46,273 nt of DNA from Acidobacteriota bacterium. GTDB lineage: Bacteria; Acidobacteriota; Holophagae; Acanthopleuribacterales; Acanthopleuribacteraceae. The position numbers were made by a program, and so were the translations under genes. The notes beneath the pieces were generated by a model. The model ran no database searches and was not told the DNA's origin. It saw only the letters and a program-made list of their open reading frames with translations. Location of the stretch: assembly GCA_030066195.1 (NCBI GenBank), contig JASJCB010000062.1, positions 1 to 46,273 on the forward strand. Direction: 5' to 3'. This document shows, piece after piece, positions 18,193-27,412 of this stretch. Each line of letters begins with the position of its first letter. Position 1 is the stretch's first letter.

Positions 18193-20130
18193 TCACAAAC
18201 AATTGCAGCGATGGGTGGGATCTGTTTGTTCCGGCCCGGTTACTTTCAATTCGGCCCTGGCAATAACCCAACTGTTGTAATCGTTAATCACCAATCTGGT
18301 TCGAACCTTACCTGCAATACCCGGCACCAGGGCGGTCAGGCTGTCAAAATTTCCGTTCGCCCTTGTCCGAGATTGATCAGCCTTGAAATAGGCGTGTCGC
18401 CAACCCGCACCGTCTGAAGCCGGTGTGCCGAGTACTAAAAGGAAATCCGTCACGTTATGGGGAGGCAGTGCGCAAAGCTTTTTGTCCAGAGTCCAGGAAT
18501 CTCCAGGATTCAATAGAGGTAACGGCTCATTTGTGTTGGGGAACCCCAAAATACTACCGTCGCCGGATAAGTAAAGCCCGCTGATTCGCAAGGGTTGGGT
18601 CGCTGTTTCCCGATGTGTAACTTTGATCTTGAAGGGGTTGCAATGCTCAATAGTGAAATGGCCGGAAGTAGGGCTATGGACAACGCCTTTCTTTTCGCCG
18701 ACAATCTGGATGGAAAGCGGTTTGTGCTTTCCCTTCATCATATCGTCGGCCATGCCGAGTAAATTTTTTTGGAGTGCGTAAAGGTAAAGAGCGTGTGGCA
18801 TCATCTCTGCCGGTAGTGTGATTCGAATATTTCGATTGTTATCCAGAAGTGAGAGGTCATGTTCTCCGTGGCGAATGACTTCAAAATCAGAAGGCGGGCT
18901 GTCGACCATCGTTACGAATTTCGCATATTGAACATTCTCGGAGATTAATTTCTGGAAACTCTTGATATCCTTGGGGGATAGATACCCCCCAATGGTTTGA
19001 GACGATCGCAAGCTGACCTGTAACGGTCGAGTATTACGCCCCGGAACGGCCAGTACGGCCTGATCTCCCGGCTCAATATGGCGCCAGTCTCCGGTGACCA
19101 GCGTCAAGCGGCATTGTCGATTGCTTTGCATCTCTTTCACCGACATTCTCGCGATCGCGTTGTCCGGGTCTTCCATTTGAGATTTACTTGCTCCGGCCGA
19201 GTAGATATAGACGACGGCATCCTGACTCCAGCCGGGCCACGGCGCTCCCTCGGATATGACGTATTTCCGGGTGGCCTCGGTGACACGCCAGGCAGTGTTG
19301 TTCCGTTGAGCAGTCGACTGGAAAACTATTTTGTGACCGCCTAAAAGAACGGCGCCTTCCGGGGCCGTGGGACTTTTTATCTCGTTAATTCGATCTGTTA
19401 AAGTTTGATAAGTTATCCGGTTCCCTCTTTCCGCCGAGAGAGCGCCAAGCAAAGCCTCAGTATACATGCTGTTATAATCACCATCCAACGCGGGTTCATC
19501 CTCTTCGGCGGTTGCGCTGAGAAATACCAGTGTCTGCCCGGGTCTGGGTTTTTCTTTGATTACCATATCATCGAGTGCCGACCAGGTGTAGGGTATCTTG
19601 GGCAGAGATTTGACCCCTCGCATAGCACCGGCTGCAAAGCAGGCATCGAGAATCAGTACGACTTCCCCGGCAGTGATACGCTGGAGCATCAAAAAGAGCT
19701 CGTCGTCCACTAGAAATCCCCTGCCGTCGGATCGCGCATCGTGAAAAGCCAGGGCTTCATCGAAGCCATCTGTTTCATCACCGGACTCCTGGTCTTCTCT
19801 TCGCGCTCCATGACCTGAGAAATAGATCAACACAAGGTCCTCAGGTTTACTGCCGTCATCCGCGTAACGAGCCAATCTTTTATTGAAGGCTCTCCTGGTG
19901 GCAGTATCATTAACCAACGTCACTACGTTTTCCTCGTCAAAGTCATAAACACTTACCAGAAGCTCTTTCAAGCCTGCTACATCCCTTGGCGGTCCCATGA
20001 GGGAGGCAATATTCTCCGATTGGTATTCTCCGACACCAACCAACAGAGCCAGGCGACGACCACTCTTTTCTGCTGCCGACAGGCAAGTTGTTACTAACAA
20101 TAACAAACTAATGATAATTACTTTTCTCAT
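18193..20130 (-). CDS. Secreted caspase-like (peptidase C14) protein with C-terminal accessory domain
   Basis: 645 residues with signal peptide MRKVIIISLLLLVTTCLSA. The caspase-hemoglobinase fold covers about 25-275, with catalytic His107 (LIYFSGHGA) and Cys164 (LILDACFAAGAMRG), so the dyad is intact. The acidic insert between them (DQESGDETDGFDE) is typical of metacaspase-like enzymes that prefer basic P1 residues (family knowledge). The C-terminal ~370 residues include a beta-rich region (about 490-600; SGDGSILGFPN, LLNPGDSWTL) resembling the DUF4384-type domain often attached to bacterial caspases. The start overlaps the end of the upstream caspase gene by 23 bases and is preceded by GAGGTG. 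Likely periplasmic. Confidence 0.9.
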   Translation of the reverse strand: MRKVIIISLLLLVTTCLSAAEKSGRRLALLVGVGEYQSENIASLMGPPRDVAGLKELLVSVYDFDEENVVTLVNDTATRRAFNKRLARYADDGSKPEDLVLIYFSGHGARREDQESGDETDGFDEALAFHDARSDGRGFLVDDELFLMLQRITAGEVVLILDACFAAGAMRGVKSLPKIPYTWSALDDMVIKEKPRPGQTLVFLSATAEEDEPALDGDYNSMYTEALLGALSAERGNRITYQTLTDRINEIKSPTAPEGAVLLGGHKIVFQSTAQRNNTAWRVTEATRKYVISEGAPWPGWSQDAVVYIYSAGASKSQMEDPDNAIARMSVKEMQSNRQCRLTLVTGDWRHIEPGDQAVLAVPGRNTRPLQVSLRSSQTIGGYLSPKDIKSFQKLISENVQYAKFVTMVDSPPSDFEVIRHGEHDLSLLDNNRNIRITLPAEMMPHALYLYALQKNLLGMADDMMKGKHKPLSIQIVGEKKGVVHSPTSGHFTIEHCNPFKIKVTHRETATQPLRISGLYLSGDGSILGFPNTNEPLPLLNPGDSWTLDKKLCALPPHNVTDFLLVLGTPASDGAGWRHAYFKADQSRTRANGNFDSLTALVPGIAGKVRTRLVINDYNSWVIARAELKVTGPEQTDPTHRCNCL

Positions 20131-21784
20131 AGCGCACCTCTTTTCTAACGGTATGGAATTGGCGGCAAAGGGTATACCAACCAGTTGAATTCGAAAGCTT
20201 CACTTCGGCGGTACCGGATTTGGTTTGGAGGAAAGGAGTGGGGTCGAAGGGTGATTCACGACTAATAAAAAGTTTGACTGATTCTTTACCGAACGGTGGT
20301 CCTATTTCGATCAGCTCACTCAATGTAACTTCCTGTTCAGGAGGAATAGGTACAGCGTATTGAGCGCCGTTCCAGGGGAGAATGTCGCCGCTCGCGGTGA
20401 GATAAAAAACCGTAACGAAAATTGAGTGGTCGGTTAAGTTGCGATACCGTAGTCTCAAAACCTCTTTCGCTTTCAAACAGTTGCCGTTTAAGGTTCCGGG
20501 ACCGACTGCCGGTCTGAAAATTCGTCTCCCCGAGGTCTCCTCGTCAAAAGTACCTCGCTCCAAAGACACGGCCAGCCAATTGGGCTTCTCCGGCAATAGA
20601 GGATTCTCCCAGTGCAGAAGAGTATCCTGTCGCGCGGTTGCGGACAAGCGTTCCAGTCTATCGACACGAACCAAATCACCGACTTCGATTCGTTTTTCTT
20701 CTCCGGTACATTGCAAGGCAATATCTGCTTCTCCATATCTTAAACCAATGACCGTCCCATGACACTTCAAAGATTGTGGGGACGGCCCCCTTTCATATAT
20801 GATCACTTGCTCGCCATAGTGTAATCCACCGGAACCGACATCGATGGTCACTACGTTGTCTTTGTTGGTCAATCCTTTGACGCGGAATTCAAAAGCCTTT
20901 GCTAACGGAGTTGTTCCAAAGAATTGGTTTCTCAAGCCGCCGCCGCTGAACAGGGAGTTACCTGACGGGTTTAATTCATAAAAAAGGTCAGACCAGGACC
21001 ATGAAACGGGAGCTGCAAGCAAAGCGTTCACCATTCTATGGGAAAAGACTCCGAACACGCCGGCGGGTAAGGCGCCTTCCTCAAAGTTTCGTTCAATAGT
21101 CTGCAACTCTTCGGGGACGGCCGCCAGAAAAGTCAGACGCTCATGGTTACGCAAATTTCCAATTAGATAACCGTTGTCGCCCAATAACACTCGCTTGGAT
21201 TCGCGCCATGTGGACGGTGAGGTTCGTCGACCCGGCGTTTTGCCCGGCAGATCTTTTTGGGCTCCCCCCGCAAAACAGGCATCGATCACGACAGTGAGAA
21301 AGGCGCCCTTTGACAAGATGCGAGAGAAAATTCGGAAAAGCGTGTCATCGGTAATGTCCCTCCGGTCGTAAGGGCACAGGGTTTCGTCACGGCCGTCCGG
21401 TTCCTCAAAACCTTCCCCGTCCTTCCATTGGTCGGGGACATATGAGCCGTGTCCGGCGAATCCGAAAACAAGCACCCGACCGGGAGCGGCTAACGCGGAT
21501 AATTGTTCCAGCCCTGAAAGAATGTTCTCCCGTGTAGCCGCCACATCCCTCAATCGAGAAATATTTCGCTTTTTGAATTGGAAACGACTGGTTAGAAGGT
21601 TATCCCATGCGTCCATGTCATTCCCGGGTCCTGAGAGAGATTGGGTCAGATTATCACCATATTCGGAAACACTGACAAGTAGGGCAAAACGTTCATCGTT
21701 CGATTCCGGCTTATTAAAGCCTGCCGGCCGGTTGTCACAAGCACTGATCAGGAATAAGAGGGAAATAAGATGGATACGGGACAT
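20108..21784 (-). CDS. Caspase-like (peptidase C14) lipoprotein
   Basis: 558 residues from the ATG at 21784 (GAGGTG just upstream); an in-frame ATG at 21811 would add nine residues in front of the signal peptide. The lipobox LISAC (Cys16) predicts a lipoprotein. Catalytic His112 (FGFAGHGS) and Cys170 (VVIDACFAGG) are both present, with the insert GEGFEEPDGRDETLCPYD between them. About residues 470-540 form a DUF4384-like beta region (FYLTASGDILPWNG, VPIPPEQEVTLSE) shared in outline with the downstream caspase. First gene of a two-gene operon; the next start lies inside its last codons. Divergent from the CsgG-caspase operon. Its own substrate cannot be told from sequence. Confidence 0.9.
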   Translation of the reverse strand: MSRIHLISLLFLISACDNRPAGFNKPESNDERFALLVSVSEYGDNLTQSLSGPGNDMDAWDNLLTSRFQFKKRNISRLRDVAATRENILSGLEQLSALAAPGRVLVFGFAGHGSYVPDQWKDGEGFEEPDGRDETLCPYDRRDITDDTLFRIFSRILSKGAFLTVVIDACFAGGAQKDLPGKTPGRRTSPSTWRESKRVLLGDNGYLIGNLRNHERLTFLAAVPEELQTIERNFEEGALPAGVFGVFSHRMVNALLAAPVSWSWSDLFYELNPSGNSLFSGGGLRNQFFGTTPLAKAFEFRVKGLTNKDNVVTIDVGSGGLHYGEQVIIYERGPSPQSLKCHGTVIGLRYGEADIALQCTGEEKRIEVGDLVRVDRLERLSATARQDTLLHWENPLLPEKPNWLAVSLERGTFDEETSGRRIFRPAVGPGTLNGNCLKAKEVLRLRYRNLTDHSIFVTVFYLTASGDILPWNGAQYAVPIPPEQEVTLSELIEIGPPFGKESVKLFISRESPFDPTPFLQTKSGTAEVKLSNSTGWYTLCRQFHTVRKEVRYEKSNYH

Positions 21785-21930
21785 ATTCACCTCGCCAAGC
21801 GCCGATTTCATGGAGCCTGGACACCACTCTTTCTGGATAAGGTTATTCCTTTTTACATTTTTTTCTGATCCAAATGCCGGCGGGCCGTGTCCCTAGGGAT
21901 GAAATGAAGGCAAACTCAGGAGGCAGAACT

Positions 21931-22572
21931 ATGTCTATTCTTTTTCTTCTTCTGTTAACAGCAATTACGCCGCCGGCGGATAGGGAGTGGATTGCGGTGC
22001 TTGACTTCTATCATGTAGGAGAGATGGATCGTAAATCACGTGTTGATAGGGGACAATTGTCAACCAATATTCGAGAAAGCCTCACAAGTCAACTTCACCT
22101 ACACTACAACCTCGTCGAGCGGGAAAGATTGGATATTTTGCTATTGGAAAAACGGTTGTTCGACAACGGCACCCTACGACGCACCAAGGCAAAAGAGGCC
22201 GCTAAAATTATAGGTGCAGAATTCTTTCTTGCCGGAACTATTACTGAAATGATCATCGACCGGTCTAAAGGGGTCAAGCTGGGAGGTCGGCTATACACCA
22301 ACACATACTACCGTCTCACCGTCTCGTTCGAGGTCTTTCACTCCACATCCCAAATCTTGATTTCAGGTAGAGAGTCTTCATCGGCTTCAAGTCGCGACTT
22401 CCGCACCAGAAGATTGCCTGAGTCCTCCTACGAAACTGTTTTGGCTGAAGAGGTAGCAGAAAAAATCCGGAAACGAATTGATCGGGCTTTTTATGAGTGG
22501 CGCGTTCAGCAACGGGAAAGAAAACTGCGAAAGTCAAAAAAAGATAATCAAACACCGGGTGAGCAGCCATGA
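21931..22572 (+). CDS. CsgG/LpoB-like exported protein
   Basis: 213 residues from ATG 21931, with a perfect AGGAGG at 21918-21923. A short signal peptide (MSILFLLLLTAITPPAD) is followed by a CsgG-type fold: IAVLDFYHVG, then TNIRESLTSQL, NLVERERLDILLLEKRL and AKIIGAEFFLAGTI. These are the usual features of curli-secretion CsgG/LpoB relatives. The C-terminus is very basic and helical. There is no lipobox cysteine, unlike classical CsgG. The stop overlaps the start of the next gene (ATGA), so it is coupled to a caspase-like protein. Confidence 0.8.
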   Translation: MSILFLLLLTAITPPADREWIAVLDFYHVGEMDRKSRVDRGQLSTNIRESLTSQLHLHYNLVERERLDILLLEKRLFDNGTLRRTKAKEAAKIIGAEFFLAGTITEMIIDRSKGVKLGGRLYTNTYYRLTVSFEVFHSTSQILISGRESSSASSRDFRTRRLPESSYETVLAEEVAEKIRKRIDRAFYEWRVQQRERKLRKSKKDNQTPGEQP

Positions 22573-23711
22573 AGATTTTATTGAGAGTCAGCATCGTTCT
22601 GATCCATTGTTACGCATGGCCCGGTGCAGATTGGGTAGAACCGGTCAAGGGCAGCACTTACAAAGCTCTTCTCATCGGTATTAATCACTATCCCAATCCC
22701 TACTGGGCGCCTTTACAAACACCGGTCAACGATGTCACCGTCTTGGGCAATATATTAACGTCTCGCTATGGATTCAAGGGGAAAGTAGATATTCTGACCA
22801 ATGACCAGGCAGGATTTCTGGAGATCGGATCTGCTTTGGAAAGACTTGCCTCTGAGGTCGGTCCCGGGGACAGCGTCTTGATCTATTTTGCCGGGCATGG
22901 TTACTTGGATCGCCAAAAACATGGTTATTGGATTCCTTATGATGCCAATCAGGATACTGAAACCTGGTTGTCAAATTACGATTTGTTGAACAAATATATT
23001 GCTGGAATAAAGGCTCGGCATGTACTGCTGATTTCGGATGCTTGTTTTTCCGGATCACTACTCCATCACAGGCGTCAATCGAATGTCAAGCCTGATTTCA
23101 CCAATCTGTATCGAAAGAAATCACGATGGGCGATGACTGCAGGAAATATAACGCCCGTGCTGGATATTGCTTCCGGCTCTAAACATAGTGCTTTTGCTAA
23201 ACAATTCCTCTCAGCTCTGGAAACAAACAAGGAACCCTATATTACACCGAAGCAAATTGCAGTAGGGATTGCTTTTCCCGTAAGTAGATCCTCCGGCCAG
23301 TTTCCTCAATGCGACTTAATTCGTGATGAGAACAATGAAGGCGGTAGCTTTATCTTTTGGCTGGCAGACAGCGGCTCGCCGGCTCCATGGTTGAATAAAG
23401 GCGAGGTCATTACCTCGAACAAGCTGCACCTGCTGGCCGGTCGAAATATTCAAGTCCTGGAAGGAGGGGATGACAATGTCTGCAAGAGCCTAGAAAAGCT
23501 GGGCATGATTGTTCATTGCAATCCGCATGAAAGAAGTCGACACAGGCGCCAGTTGTCCTACTTCTGCCCGGACATACCCGTGGAATTGGGAAAGGATCTG
23601 TTGGACTTCCTTGGTTTACCCGACTATTGGCTGATTACCCATTCAGGGGATCCAGAACTCTATGACACCAAAGAGTGTGGCAGCGAATACGAAATGACAC
23701 TTTGGAACTAA
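22569..23711 (+). CDS. Exported caspase-like (peptidase C14) protein
   Basis: 380 residues. N-terminal hydrophobic signal (MKILLRVSIVLIHCYAW), then a caspase domain at about 30-260 with His110 (LIYFAGHGY) and Cys159 (LISDACFSGS); both catalytic residues are intact. The typical opening strand ALLIGINHYPN and the PVNDV helix are present. The C-terminal ~120 residues are unlike those of the two neighbouring caspases and include a region with IQVLEGGDDNVCKSLEKLG that may be a small alpha/beta domain (compare LytR_C-type). The start overlaps the CsgG-like gene (ATGA at 22569-22572) and the next gene begins 19 bases after its stop. Confidence 0.88.
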   Translation: MKILLRVSIVLIHCYAWPGADWVEPVKGSTYKALLIGINHYPNPYWAPLQTPVNDVTVLGNILTSRYGFKGKVDILTNDQAGFLEIGSALERLASEVGPGDSVLIYFAGHGYLDRQKHGYWIPYDANQDTETWLSNYDLLNKYIAGIKARHVLLISDACFSGSLLHHRRQSNVKPDFTNLYRKKSRWAMTAGNITPVLDIASGSKHSAFAKQFLSALETNKEPYITPKQIAVGIAFPVSRSSGQFPQCDLIRDENNEGGSFIFWLADSGSPAPWLNKGEVITSNKLHLLAGRNIQVLEGGDDNVCKSLEKLGMIVHCNPHERSRHRRQLSYFCPDIPVELGKDLLDFLGLPDYWLITHSGDPELYDTKECGSEYEMTLWN

Positions 23712-23730
23712 ATACCTGAGGAGGTATGCT

Positions 23731-24756
23731 ATGAGGTCTCTTTTTTGTATTTTTTTACTGAGCCTTTTTACCGTAGGAGGTAGTTGGGCCGACGATAGCA
23801 TCAAGACCGGGAAAATGCGCATAGCTATCGGTGGTTTTACCTTTGGCATGATGGGGCAAAGTAAAATTTTAGACAAGAATAACAGCCGGGCTTTTCAAGA
23901 GTCCATGCGTAGTGCGCTTCGTTCCCGTTTCTTCAATACCAACAAGTTCGAAATCTATGAGCGCGACGGCCTGGAAAAACTGGTAGAGGAATTACAGTTA
24001 CAACATGATACCGGCCTGTTTGACCCTGAGAAAACAGCTGAATGGGGAATTTTAAAAGGCGCCGACTGGTTTATCATGGGAACGATTACTCATTTTGGCA
24101 TTGAAGAAAAGAAGACGCTAGTTGGAGTTGGTTTCGGCCGGCAGACCAAGAGCTTGATGATCACAGTGGAAATGCGGGTGGTCGATGTGGCTACCGGTGA
24201 AAATATTGCCATTCGTGAGATAAAGCATAAGGTTAATCTGGGAACCTCCATGGATCTTGGCTTCCTACGTGACCCCAATATCTCCAAATCTTTGGGTAGT
24301 AGCGCCAATACTGTAATGCGTTCCAGTTCCGGGGGTACCAGCCGAAATGAACTTAGTGCCTTGAACGATCTTATCGACTACGTGAGTCATGAGAGTGTCA
24401 AGCAAACGGTTTTGCTTGCTTATCCCATAGCCGTGATCAAGACGACACCCAACATGGTTTATTTGAACTATGGTTGCAGCGTGTTGGAAAACGGCCAGGT
24501 TCTGGAAGTCTATTCCAATGGTGACGAATTAAAAGATCCGTCTACCGGCGAGTCCCTTGGGTTCACTCCCAAGTACCTCGGCCGCGTTCAAATCAAATCC
24601 TGTCGGGAGAAATTTTCCGAAGCCAACATCCTTGAAGGCTCACCGGAGTCATTCGAAAAAGAAAAGGGTACTTACTGTCGTGAAATGCCCAAGCAAGCTG
24701 CCGGCAAAAAAAAGAAGAAAGGTAGTTTGCGTCTATTTGGCAAAAAGAAAAAATAA
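23731..24756 (+). CDS. CsgG/LpoB-like exported protein with lysine-rich tail
   Basis: 341 residues; signal peptide MRSLFCIFLLSLFTVGGSWA and a GGAGG ribosome-binding site. CsgG-like core: MRIAIGGFTFG, ALRSRFFNTNKFEIYERDGL, EKTAEWGILKGADWFIMGTI and the later MITVEMRVVDVATGENI. The second half (about 230-310) has a short beta segment (VLENGQVLEVYSNGDELKDP) that may be an SH3-like or Flg-type domain. The C-terminus ends in runs of lysine (GKKKKKG, FGKKKK), unusual for an exported protein. Third gene of the operon; a strong terminator follows. Confidence 0.82.
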   Translation: MRSLFCIFLLSLFTVGGSWADDSIKTGKMRIAIGGFTFGMMGQSKILDKNNSRAFQESMRSALRSRFFNTNKFEIYERDGLEKLVEELQLQHDTGLFDPEKTAEWGILKGADWFIMGTITHFGIEEKKTLVGVGFGRQTKSLMITVEMRVVDVATGENIAIREIKHKVNLGTSMDLGFLRDPNISKSLGSSANTVMRSSSGGTSRNELSALNDLIDYVSHESVKQTVLLAYPIAVIKTTPNMVYLNYGCSVLENGQVLEVYSNGDELKDPSTGESLGFTPKYLGRVQIKSCREKFSEANILEGSPESFEKEKGTYCREMPKQAAGKKKKKGSLRLFGKKKK

Positions 24757-24783
24757 TAATCGCTCTCAAGTTACTATTTTTCT

Positions 24784-24819
24784 AAACGGACAGTGGTATA
24801 CAGGCCGCTGTCCGTTTTT
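24784..24819 (+). terminator. Rho-independent terminator of the CsgG-caspase operon
   Basis: AAACGGACAG (24784-24793) pairs with CTGTCCGTTT (24808-24817) and is followed by more T residues; it lies 28 bases after the last stop. Confidence 0.85.
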
Positions 24820-24930
24820 CATTTAGCCAAGGAGCAGTATTTTTGCTTGAGGCAAGAACGGACTCCGCAAATTGATCGAATAAGATATAGCTGAATCGCT
24901 GGAATCGGCACATCGTCATGTACCCGGGTT

Positions 24931-24959
24931 TTTCACGTAGTTTTCACGCGGGTTTCACG
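24931..24959 (+). promoter_or_regulatory. Triple direct repeat, PhoB/OmpR-type box
   Basis: TTTCACG occurs at 24931-24937, 24942-24948 and 24953-24959: three exact 7-base repeats separated by 4 bases each (11-base period). This is the architecture bound by OmpR/PhoB-family winged-helix regulators. TAATCT at 24981-24986 could be the -10 of the promoter for the outer-membrane protein gene at 25032. An OmpR-family regulator is encoded at 27790. Confidence 0.6.
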
Positions 24960-25031
24960 GTCCGGTGACGGGCTCCTCCTTAATCTTACAAACAGGCGGT
25001 CATGCTGATCCGCCGGATTTGGGAGGTACCC

Positions 25032-27332
25032 ATGAACCATGTATTGTCCATCCTGCTTCTGCTTTCTTCAAGCTCGCTCGTTGCTCGTGAAACCCAGTGG
25101 GGCGCCATGAAAGGCTCGATTCAAGATGAATCCGGCAACCCCCTCGCTCGGGTGACCCTGGTTTTGGAAAACAAACTCTTCAGCCGCACCCTGACCGTGG
25201 ACGGCAGTTATGAACTGACCAAGATTCCCGTCGGCGACTATCGGCTGTCCTTCAGCGCCGCCGGTTTCAAAACACTTGAAATTGACTCGGTGACCATCGT
25301 CAGCGGCAAGACTCTCGAAAAAAACGCCGTGCTCGGCCCGGAAGTGCTCAGCCTGCGCGACCGCGTGGTGGCGCCCAGCAGCTTTGCCATTCTCAGCAAG
25401 CCGAAAACCTCTACCCAATACCTTGACAGAGATACCGTCCGTCAACTCCCCCGGCTGGGCGACGATATCCTGCGCTCGCTGGATACGTTACCCGGCACCA
25501 GCAGCAACGACTTCGGTTCCGCCTTCAATGTGCGCGGCGGCGAGTTCCGCGAGGTTCAGTTCAACCTGGACGGCATGGAAATCATCGAACCCTTTCACAT
25601 CAAGGATTTCGCCGGGGTCTTCAGCTTTATCGACGGCGAGGCGGTCGGCGGTATCGAACTGAACACCGGCGGCTTCGACGCCACCTACGGCAACGCCATG
25701 AGTGGGGTCCTGAATGTCAATTCCAGCGAACCCCAGGGACGACGCTCCTCGGCGAGCATCAGTTTCGGCGGCGCGGGTTACCAGACCGAGGGCACCTTCA
25801 ACGGCGGCTTGACCTCGTATGTGTTCAGCGCCCGTCGCGGTTACCTGGACCTGCTGCTGAGCTTCGCCGGCGACGACGAGGAAGAGGAAGGCGCGGTGGA
25901 AGACCAGGACGTCACCTATTACGACTCCTTCGGCAAACTGGCGCACGTCTTCAGCCCCAACACCAAGCTCTCGTTCAACTACCTCCTGGCCCATGACAGT
26001 TTCGTGAACTACGAGGAAGAAGGGGTGGAGTTCGAGGATATCGACAGCACCTATGACGACCTCTACCTGTGGACCAACCTGGATACCGTGGTCAACAGTC
26101 GCTTCAGCGGCCGGACCACACTGTACAGCACCACTCTGGACCGCGACCGCAGGGCAATCAGCCTGGGCGACGAGTCCGGCGACGATTTCCGCATCGATGA
26201 TGTACGCACGGCGGACACCCTGGGCATCAAGACCAATTGGGACTACAACGCGAACAACCTGTTCCTGCGCTTCGGCGCCGAGTTCCGCGATGTGGAAGCC
26301 GAATACGACTATGAAAGCAATATCCAAAGCGGCGTCGTCATCGGCGGCGAAGGCGAGCGCGACATCGACATCGCGCTTGCTCCCTCCGGCGATGAAATGG
26401 GCGCCTATGTCACCGGCCGCTTTATGCTGAACCCCAAGCTGACCGCCGAACTGGGTCTGCGCTACGATCAGCAGAGCCTGTTGGACGAAAGCCAGGTGAG
26501 TCCGCGCCTGAACCTGACCTATGATCTGAACCCCGGCAATACCTTGCGCTTCTCCTACGGCGTCTTCAACCAGGCCGAAAAGATGCACGAATTGCAAGTG
26601 GCCGACGGCGTCCGGACCTTCTCCAAACCCGAACGCGCCACCCATTACCTGGTAGGCTACGAAACCCAACTGTTCGGCGATGCAAGTTTCCGGGCCGAAG
26701 CCTATTATAAGGATTTGAAAGACCTGCGCACCCGCTACCACAACCTGACCAAGTCGCTGGTCTTCTACCCGGGCCTGTCCGGCGACCGCGTTGCCGTGGA
26801 AGCGGAAACCGGTGAAAGCTACGGCCTCGAATTCCTGCTGAAACGCGATCGCGGCAGCCGTCTCTCCTGGTTCGTCAACTACGCCTACCAGGTTGCCGAG
26901 GACACCCTGGCCGACGGCCGCACCGTTTCCCGTCCCTGGGAACAGGAGCACACCCTGAACCTGAGCGCCAACTACCGCGTGGGCCGCAAGTGGAACCTGA
27001 ACGCGTCCTGGATCTACCACACCGGCTGGCGCACCACGCCCTTCAGCCTGGTGGAAGAGGACGGCGAGTTCGAAATCGAGGCCGGCGAATGGTTCAGCGA
27101 AACCTTCCCCGCCTACCACCGCATGGACCTGCGCATCAACCGCGCCGTCTTCACGCGCGGCAGCAAATCCTTCGAGTTGTATATCGACATCACCAACCTC
27201 TATAACCGCAAGAATGTTAGAGGTTACGACACCATCGAAATCGTGGACAACGGCCAGGGGCCTGAAATCGTACTGGAAGAAGACACCTGGCTGCCCATCC
27301 TCCCCAGCTTCGGCTTCAACTGGCGTTTTTAA
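25032..27332 (+). CDS. TonB-dependent receptor-like outer-membrane protein with carboxypeptidase-regulatory domain
   Basis: 766 residues from ATG 25032; GGGAGG lies 5 bases upstream, so the earlier in-frame start at 25002 is rejected. The signal peptide ends near SSSSLVA. Residues ~28-105 form a CarboxypepD_reg-like beta domain (MKGSIQDESGNPLARVTLVLE). The plug covers about 115-235 (VRQLPRLGDDILRSLDTLPG, FNVRGGEFREVQFNLDGME). The rest is a 22-strand-type beta barrel ending in the outer-membrane C-terminal signature FGFNWRF. No clear TonB box was identified. Acidobacterial members often take up oligosaccharides or metals; the substrate here is unknown. The 11-base-repeat box upstream suggests control by a two-component system. 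Confidence 0.88.
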   Translation: MNHVLSILLLLSSSSLVARETQWGAMKGSIQDESGNPLARVTLVLENKLFSRTLTVDGSYELTKIPVGDYRLSFSAAGFKTLEIDSVTIVSGKTLEKNAVLGPEVLSLRDRVVAPSSFAILSKPKTSTQYLDRDTVRQLPRLGDDILRSLDTLPGTSSNDFGSAFNVRGGEFREVQFNLDGMEIIEPFHIKDFAGVFSFIDGEAVGGIELNTGGFDATYGNAMSGVLNVNSSEPQGRRSSASISFGGAGYQTEGTFNGGLTSYVFSARRGYLDLLLSFAGDDEEEEGAVEDQDVTYYDSFGKLAHVFSPNTKLSFNYLLAHDSFVNYEEEGVEFEDIDSTYDDLYLWTNLDTVVNSRFSGRTTLYSTTLDRDRRAISLGDESGDDFRIDDVRTADTLGIKTNWDYNANNLFLRFGAEFRDVEAEYDYESNIQSGVVIGGEGERDIDIALAPSGDEMGAYVTGRFMLNPKLTAELGLRYDQQSLLDESQVSPRLNLTYDLNPGNTLRFSYGVFNQAEKMHELQVADGVRTFSKPERATHYLVGYETQLFGDASFRAEAYYKDLKDLRTRYHNLTKSLVFYPGLSGDRVAVEAETGESYGLEFLLKRDRGSRLSWFVNYAYQVAEDTLADGRTVSRPWEQEHTLNLSANYRVGRKWNLNASWIYHTGWRTTPFSLVEEDGEFEIEAGEWFSETFPAYHRMDLRINRAVFTRGSKSFELYIDITNLYNRKNVRGYDTIEIVDNGQGPEIVLEEDTWLPILPSFGFNWRF

Positions 27333-27344
27333 CGTGCCTCTCCA

Positions 27345-27394
27345 AGACCGGCGCCGGTCGGCTGATCGCCCTCATCCAACCGGCGTCGGTTTTT
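27345..27394 (+). terminator. Rho-independent terminator after the receptor gene
   Basis: ACCGGCGCCGGT (27347-27358) can pair with ACCGGCGTCGGT (27379-27390) as a 12-bp stem with one G-U pair, followed by TTTTT. Confidence 0.7.
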
Positions 27395-27412
27395 AAGTTG
27401 ATAAGGAATAGA

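Noticed and set aside
25488..27119. 543-codon minus-strand ORF opposite the receptor gene
   Set aside because: Antisense shadow; the plus strand encodes a complete plug and barrel with a C-terminal outer-membrane signature.
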